From NCBI RefSeq assembly GCF_025351285.1, contig NZ_JANXWG010000038.1, positions 1 through 64,000 on the forward strand: a stretch of 64,000 bases of DNA, read 5' to 3'. Source of the stretch: Novosphingobium sp. GTDB lineage: Bacteria; Pseudomonadota; Alphaproteobacteria; Sphingomonadales; Sphingomonadaceae. The notes below the pieces were generated by a model that was not told the origin of the DNA, did not search any database, and saw only the letters and a program-made list of their open reading frames with translations. This document shows positions 59,816-64,000 of the stretch, piece after piece. The position numbers and the translations under genes were made by a program. The stretch's first letter is position 1, and each line of letters starts with the position of its first letter.

Positions 59816-60258
59816 GACGCAGACGTCTCCAGCCGCCTGAGGCTCGCCGCCCAGACTTGCGCTTCGCTGCCCAGATCGAGCGTGATCGTGCCGAAGCGCG
59901 CCTCGCCGGTCGCGATGATCAGGCTGCCGCGGTCAAGCCGGACGCCACTATGCGAATTGAGCAGGCGCCCGACGAAATGGCTGCCGTGGCGCCGCAGCAC
60001 CAGCACGCGGCCTTGTGCATCGCGCAGCAGCGCGCCGACCCGCGCGCGGTCGAGCGAAACGGCGACGGGCGCAAACCCGCACAGCGTCTGGCCGGCCAGT
60101 TCGGCGGCGTGGTCTGCATCGCGGATGCGCACGTCGCCGCCCAGACCCATCCACCGCGCCAACCACCAGACCGCCAGGATAGCCGCAAGCGACAGCCCGG
60201 CCTGCAACGCCAGCCTTAGGCCCGGCAGCGCTGCCATCCAATGGGGAAAGTGCGGCAT
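59812..60258 (-). CDS. hypothetical protein with one N-terminal membrane segment
   Basis: This is a 148-residue protein not recognised. Residues 10-36 form a hydrophobic segment (L-R-L-A-L-Q-A-G-L-S-L-A-A-I-L-A-V-W-W-L). The rest is a beta-rich region with R-D-A-Q-G-R-V-L-V-L-R-R-H-G and R-L-D-R-G-S-L-I, probably periplasmic or cytoplasmic and without cysteines. It overlaps the hydroxylase gene and lies six bases after the phosphatase-like gene, so it probably belongs to the same transcript. Confidence 0.65.
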   Translation of the reverse strand: MPHFPHWMAALPGLRLALQAGLSLAAILAVWWLARWMGLGGDVRIRDADHAAELAGQTLCGFAPVAVSLDRARVGALLRDAQGRVLVLRRHGSHFVGRLLNSHSGVRLDRGSLIIATGEARFGTITLDLGSEAQVWAASLRRLETSAS

Positions 60259-60264
60259 CGAGGA

Positions 60265-60699
60265 TCAGGCGGTGCGTGCGGACAGCATGTCGAGTTGCGC
60301 GCGCATGGACGAGACATCGTACCCGGCGCCGCGGGCGCACGCCTCGATTTCGTCGGGCGACCGGCCCGCGCTCGCTTCAGCCAGCGCCCACAGGAATGTG
60401 GAGCGCGTGCCCGAGCGGCAATAGGCAAGCACGGATGCGTCTCCCGCGCCGTCGAGTGCGCGGCGCATGGCATCGACCTGGCTTGCCGAAAAGCCGGCGT
60501 GCGTGATCGGGATCGCGCAGTAATCAAGCCCGGCCGCGCGCGCGGCTGCTTCGATCGTGGCGCCGTCGGTCTGGTCATCCGATTCGCCTTCGGGGCGGTT
60601 GTTGACGATCAAAGCCACGCCGAGCGCCTTCGCTTCGGCAATATCGTCCACGCCGATTTGAGGGCTGGCATAGATCTTCGCGTCGAGCTTGCGGAACAT
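60265..60699 (-). CDS. TIGR01244-type (beta-lactamase-hydrolase-like) phosphatase/sulfurtransferase domain protein
   Basis: This is a 144-residue protein of the family found alone or fused to persulfide dioxygenase-like proteins. The loop Y-C94-R-S-G-T-R99-S resembles a protein tyrosine phosphatase P-loop, though one residue shorter than CX5R. F-R-K-L-D-A-K-I-Y-A-S-P-Q-I opens the domain. ATG at 60699 with GGAGACCCGCC was chosen over 60765. Sulfide or thiosulfate handling is the family guess. Confidence 0.82.
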   Translation of the reverse strand: MFRKLDAKIYASPQIGVDDIAEAKALGVALIVNNRPEGESDDQTDGATIEAAARAAGLDYCAIPITHAGFSASQVDAMRRALDGAGDASVLAYCRSGTRSTFLWALAEASAGRSPDEIEACARGAGYDVSSMRAQLDMLSARTA

Positions 60700-61048
60700 G
60701 GCGGGTCTCCGAATGCCGGGCGAAACAACAGCACGAACCGGCAGTTCGCCCTGCGCATGCGGCAAGTCGATGCGCCTTTGCCAAAAGCCGCGCTGAATTG
60801 CACTTCAAAAGCGACGCTGCCGGTTTGCTGTGGGCGCGCTGCCGGGCAGAAATATCACAGTTTGGGCACTTTGCCGGGGCTGATACGATTCCATTCGCGC
60901 GGCGGCCGTTTTTGAATTAAGGTCACTCTGCAAAAGTTCGCCTGGTCTTGTGCTGAAGCAGCTTGGTGGCAATTGTCGAACCGCCGGTGTCCGCGTCCGG
61001 CTGGCGGTGTTGGGAAGCTTGGGGCGGATTGAAGGTTTATCGGTTTTT
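60700..61048. promoter_or_regulatory. 349-bp divergent intergenic region and cold-shock gene leader
   Basis: No gene is seen. It separates the minus-strand TIGR01244 gene from the plus-strand cold-shock gene. TTGGGC (60862-60867) and TACGAT (60884-60889), 16 bases apart, could form a promoter for the cold-shock gene. The leader would then be about 155 bases long, as is common for csp mRNAs that fold differently at low temperature. GAAGG at 61031-61035 is the only ribosome-site candidate. Confidence 0.35.
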
Positions 61049-61834
61049 ATGGGTTTTGACAGAGGACGGCGGGGTCGCGGACGCGACAAGCGCGACGGTT
61101 TCGGCGAAGACAATTTCGACCCCTACGGCGGCGGTGGCGGCGGTGGCGGCTTCGGTGGTGACCGCGGCGGCTTTGGCGGCGGACGCAGCGGCGGTGGCGG
61201 TTACAGCGGCGGCGGTGGCGACCGGTTCGGCGGCGGCGGCGGCGGTGGCGGCTACGGCGGCGGCGCACCGCGCGGCGGCGGTGGTGGTGGCTTCGGCGGC
61301 GGTGGCGGCGGTGGTGCAGGCGGCGGCGCGCGCGGCGGGATGCCGGCGCAAGTCGTTGGCACCGGCAAGGGCGTCGTCAAGTTCTTCAACACCCAGAAGG
61401 GCTTTGGCTTCATCCAGCGTGAAGATGGCGGCGAAGATGTGTTCGTTCACATCAGCGCGGTCGAACGCGCGGGCCTTGAAGGCCTGGCCGAAGGTCAGCA
61501 GCTCGAATTCAATCTCGTCGATCGCGGCGGGAAGGTCTCGGCTGCCGATCTCCAGGTTGTCGGTGACGTGATCGCGGTGGCGGCAAAGCCCGCCGCACCG
61601 CAGCGTGAACTGACCGGCGAGAAGGCCAAGGGCACGGTCAAGTTCTTCAATTCGATGAAAGGCTTCGGCTTCATTCAGCGTGAAGACGGCCAACCCGATG
61701 CGTTCGTGCACATCAGCGCGGTCGAACGGTCTGGCCTCCAGAACCTGAACGAAGGCGACAAGCTGGAATTCGACCTCGAGGTCGATCGACGAGGCAAGTA
61801 CTCGGCGGTCAACCTGGTGCCGCGTCAGGATTGA
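61049..61834 (+). CDS. cold-shock protein with glycine-rich N-terminus and two cold-shock domains
   Basis: This is a 261-residue RNA-binding protein. Residues 1-24 are basic and Arg/Gly-rich, and about 25-98 are almost all glycine with scattered F, Y and R (F-G-G-G, Y-S-G-G). Two cold-shock domains follow (about 105-170 and 192-260), each with K-G-F-G-F-I-Q and F-V-H-I-S-A. ATG at 61049 was chosen as the start; the frame opens at 60950 but lacks a better site. It probably melts RNA structure in the cold; the RGG-like part may help RNA binding or self-association. Confidence 0.9.
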   Translation: MGFDRGRRGRGRDKRDGFGEDNFDPYGGGGGGGGFGGDRGGFGGGRSGGGGYSGGGGDRFGGGGGGGGYGGGAPRGGGGGGFGGGGGGGAGGGARGGMPAQVVGTGKGVVKFFNTQKGFGFIQREDGGEDVFVHISAVERAGLEGLAEGQQLEFNLVDRGGKVSAADLQVVGDVIAVAAKPAAPQRELTGEKAKGTVKFFNSMKGFGFIQREDGQPDAFVHISAVERSGLQNLNEGDKLEFDLEVDRRGKYSAVNLVPRQD

Positions 61835-61905
61835 TCCCGACTTGATGGTTGGCCCGGCCAGACCTTCTAGGTTTGACCGGGTAGCCTCGGCCGAATAAAT
61901 ACGCG

Positions 61906-61950
61906 CAAATGGCGGCCCCTGGTTCGTGAGATCCGGGGGGCCGCCATTTG
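61906..61950 (+). terminator. 14-bp perfect hairpin after the cold-shock gene
   Basis: CAAATGGCGGCCCC (61906-61919) pairs perfectly with GGGGCCGCCATTTG (61937-61950) around 17 bases. TCGTTTCC follows, a weak T-rich stretch. It lies 72 bases past the stop and 69 bases before argD. Confidence 0.65.
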
Positions 61951-62018
61951 TCGTTTCCACCGTTCGTTTTTTTGGCGCGGCTCGTACCGCGCCACTGGAT
62001 TTCCAAGGGAGCCTGCTC

Positions 62019-63212
62019 ATGTCGATCACCCCGCTCATGCCCGTTTATCCCCGGTGCGAAGTGCGTCCGGTGCGCGGGGAACACTGCCACCTGATTTCGG
62101 AAGACGGCCGCCGGTTCCTCGATTTCGCCAGCGGCATCGCGGTTAACGCACTCGGCCATTCGAACGCCCACCTGATCGGCGCGATCCAGCGGCAGGCGGC
62201 CGAACTGATGCACGTGTCCAACCTTTACGGTAGCCCGCAAGGTGAAAAGCTGGCGCAGCGGTTGGTCGACCTGACGTTTGCCGATACGGTGTTCTTCACC
62301 AATTCGGGCGCCGAGGCGGTCGAGTGCGCGATCAAGACCGCACGCGCCTATCACAGCCATGGTGGCAACGATCACAAGTTCGAGCTGATCTCCTTCAAGA
62401 ACGCCTTCCACGGCCGCACGATGGGCACGATCAGCGCCTCGAACCAGGAGAAGATGCATCACGGGTTCCTGCCCCTGCTGCCGGGCTTCAAGTACGTGGA
62501 ATTCGATGATCTCGAAGCCGCAAAGGCAGCGATCGGCCCGAACACTGCGGGCTTCCTGGTCGAGCCGATCCAGGGCGAAGGCGGCATCCGCGTCGGTTCG
62601 GACGCGTTTCTGCAGGGTTTGCGCGCGCTGGCCGACGAGCACGACCTGATGCTGATCTTCGATGAAGTGCAATGCGGCGTGGCGCGCAGCGGAACGCTTT
62701 ATGCCTATGAACAATTCGGCATTGAGCCCGATATCCTGGCCAGTGCCAAGGGCATCGGCGCCGGGTTCCCGATGGGTGCCTGCCTCGCCACCGAAAAGGC
62801 GGCGCGCGGCATGGTGTTCGGCACGCATGGCAGCACGTATGGCGGCAATCCGCTGGCGATGGCCGCGGGCGAGGCGGTGCTCGACGTGGTCGCCAACGAT
62901 GCGTTCCTGGCTGACGTGCGCGCCAAGGGAGATCGCATCCGTTCGCGGCTGGAACAGTTCATCGGCAATTATCCCGAGCTGTTCGATCACGTGCGCGGTC
63001 GGGGGCTGCTCCTCGGGCTGAAGCTGCGGGTCGAACCGCGCGCGTTCGTGGCGCACATGCGCGATTCGCACCAATTGTTGACTGTGGCGGCCGGCGACCA
63101 GACCGTGCGGATCATCCCGCCGCTGGTGATCGACGACAGCCACATCGATGAATTCATGGAGAAGCTTTCGGCTGCTGCCGCCAGTTTCGTGCCGCAGGCC
63201 CAACCGGCGTGA
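62019..63212 (+). CDS. argD: acetylornithine aminotransferase
   Basis: This is a 397-residue PLP enzyme of arginine synthesis. [22 protein letters not shown] and the PLP lysine K244 in A-S-A-K-G-I-G are all present. The frame is open from 61926, but ATG at 62019 has AAGGGAG before it and gives the family length. Its stop overlaps the argF start (GTGA). It may also transaminate succinyl-diaminopimelate for lysine synthesis. Confidence 0.94.
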   Translation: MSITPLMPVYPRCEVRPVRGEHCHLISEDGRRFLDFASGIAVNALGHSNAHLIGAIQRQAAELMHVSNLYGSPQGEKLAQRLVDLTFADTVFFTNSGAEAVECAIKTARAYHSHGGNDHKFELISFKNAFHGRTMGTISASNQEKMHHGFLPLLPGFKYVEFDDLEAAKAAIGPNTAGFLVEPIQGEGGIRVGSDAFLQGLRALADEHDLMLIFDEVQCGVARSGTLYAYEQFGIEPDILASAKGIGAGFPMGACLATEKAARGMVFGTHGSTYGGNPLAMAAGEAVLDVVANDAFLADVRAKGDRIRSRLEQFIGNYPELFDHVRGRGLLLGLKLRVEPRAFVAHMRDSHQLLTVAAGDQTVRIIPPLVIDDSHIDEFMEKLSAAAASFVPQAQPA

Positions 63213-64000
63213 TACGGCACTTCATAAGCCTTTCCGATGGAGGGGCCGAGGGCCTTGCGGCGATCCTGGCCGACGCTGGCGAGCGCAAGCAGGCCCGCGC
63301 GGGGCTGCCGAAGGGGCGCGCCGATCATGATGCGCCGCTCGATGGCCGAGTTTTGGCGATGGTGTTCGAAAAAAGCTCGACCCGCACGCGCGTGTCGTTC
63401 GACGTGGCTATGCGTCAGCTTGGCGGATCGGCGATCGTGCTCGATGCCGGCACGATGCAGCTCGGCCGGGGCGAAACAATTGCCGACACCGCGCGCGTGC
63501 TTAGCCGGATGGCCGATGCGATCATGCTGCGCACCGACGATCACGCCAAGATCGAGGAATTGCAACGCCATGCCACGGTCCCGGTCATCAACGGCCTCAC
63601 CGATCTTTCGCACCCATGCCAGATCATGGCGGAACTGCTGACAATCGTGGAACGCGGCAAGCCATTGGCGGGGCTGGAGATGGCGTGGCTGGGCGATGGT
63701 AACAATGTGGCTTATTCGCTGATCGAAGCGGCGGGCTTGCTGGGCTTCAACATCCGGCTTGGCGTGGCCGAAGGCTTCGACTGCGACGCGGCAGTGGTCG
63801 ACGAGGCGCGCGCTCGGGGCGCACAAATCGCGGTTTTTCGGGATGCGAATGTCGCGGTCAAAGGCGCGCACGTGGTCGTCACCGATACCTGGGTTTCTAT
63901 GGGGCAATCGGACGGTGACGTACGGATTGGTGCGATGGCGCCGTATCAGGTCAATGCGCAACTGATGGCGCTGGCCGATCCTTCCGCGATGTTCCTCCAC
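63209..64000 (+). CDS. argF: ornithine carbamoyltransferase, 3' end outside window
   Basis: 264 residues are visible. They start with GTG at 63209 overlapping the argD stop, and the frame is still open at the window end. The carbamoyl phosphate motif S-S-T-R-T (56-60) and L-S-H-P-C-Q for ornithine are present. It makes citrulline from ornithine in the arginine pathway. A full enzyme would need about 45 more residues. Confidence 0.93.
   Translation, partial: MIRHFISLSDGGAEGLAAILADAGERKQARAGLPKGRADHDAPLDGRVLAMVFEKSSTRTRVSFDVAMRQLGGSAIVLDAGTMQLGRGETIADTARVLSRMADAIMLRTDDHAKIEELQRHATVPVINGLTDLSHPCQIMAELLTIVERGKPLAGLEMAWLGDGNNVAYSLIEAAGLLGFNIRLGVAEGFDCDAAVVDEARARGAQIAVFRDANVAVKGAHVVVTDTWVSMGQSDGDVRIGAMAPYQVNAQLMALADPSAMFLH

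Noticed and set aside
61037..62038. A 333-codon minus-strand frame opposite the cold-shock gene, rich in Ala/Thr
   Set aside because: The Ala/Thr run is only the complement of the glycine codons of the cold-shock protein.

Overview
The window is GC-rich chromosomal DNA, almost certainly from an alphaproteobacterium of the order Sphingomonadales (Novosphingobium/Sphingobium-like). This rests on the gene families present (a large TonB-dependent receptor beside catabolic dehydrogenases, class I lysyl-tRNA synthetase, one bifunctional Rel enzyme, the plsX-fabH-ihfA-MerR block, the XpaC/TelA pair) and on codon use. It is an inference from gene content, not from a marker-gene comparison. The window holds about 60 protein genes, one tRNA gene, one frameshifted gene and several regulatory or terminator-like structures.

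Region 1 (1-13.8 kb) is an accessory catabolic locus. It contains an amidohydrolase, a PhyH-type dioxygenase, an aldo/keto reductase, an alpha/beta hydrolase, a GPH sugar:cation symporter, a GH42 beta-galactosidase, two SDR dehydrogenases, a two-module VOC protein, a TonB-dependent receptor and a TetR regulator. Three AT-rich sites sharing a 22-bp element (507-528, 7969-7990 and 12207-12228, the last on the minus strand) lie in front of its transcription units. I infer one regulon for uptake, deglycosylation and oxidation of a galactosylated compound, probably governed by the TetR protein.

Region 2 (13.8-36.3 kb) is mostly core genome. It starts with tRNA-Ser(GGA), then a periplasmic cyclophilin, rel, rpmF-plsX-fabH-ihfA-merR, a DinG-like helicase, lysK, a DUF885 peptidase-like protein, a prolyl-4-hydroxylase-like oxygenase, an RcnB-like protein, ettA, a dienelactone hydrolase, a GST and an M28 peptidase.

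Region 3 (36.3-45.4 kb) carries two compact operons. arsR-arsC-aqpS-arsH is an arsenic operon whose arsH reading frame is broken by a -1 shift. fdsG-fdsB-mobA-fdsA-fdsD-fdhD encodes an NAD-dependent molybdenum formate dehydrogenase plus two maturation factors, with the genes overlapping throughout.

Region 4 (45.4-64 kb) opens with a single-domain response regulator and a TonB-like protein. Next comes a four-gene mannose cluster: a GT4 glycosyltransferase fused to an alpha-helical C-terminal domain, a GH130 phosphorylase, manC and manA. It may run a mannan synthesis and turnover cycle. After it come XpaC/TelA-type genes, a CorA-type transporter, a Baeyer-Villiger-type monooxygenase, a molybdopterin-binding-domain protein, a fatty-acid/sterol hydroxylase operon, a glycine-rich double cold-shock-domain protein, and argD followed by argF, which is cut by the window end.
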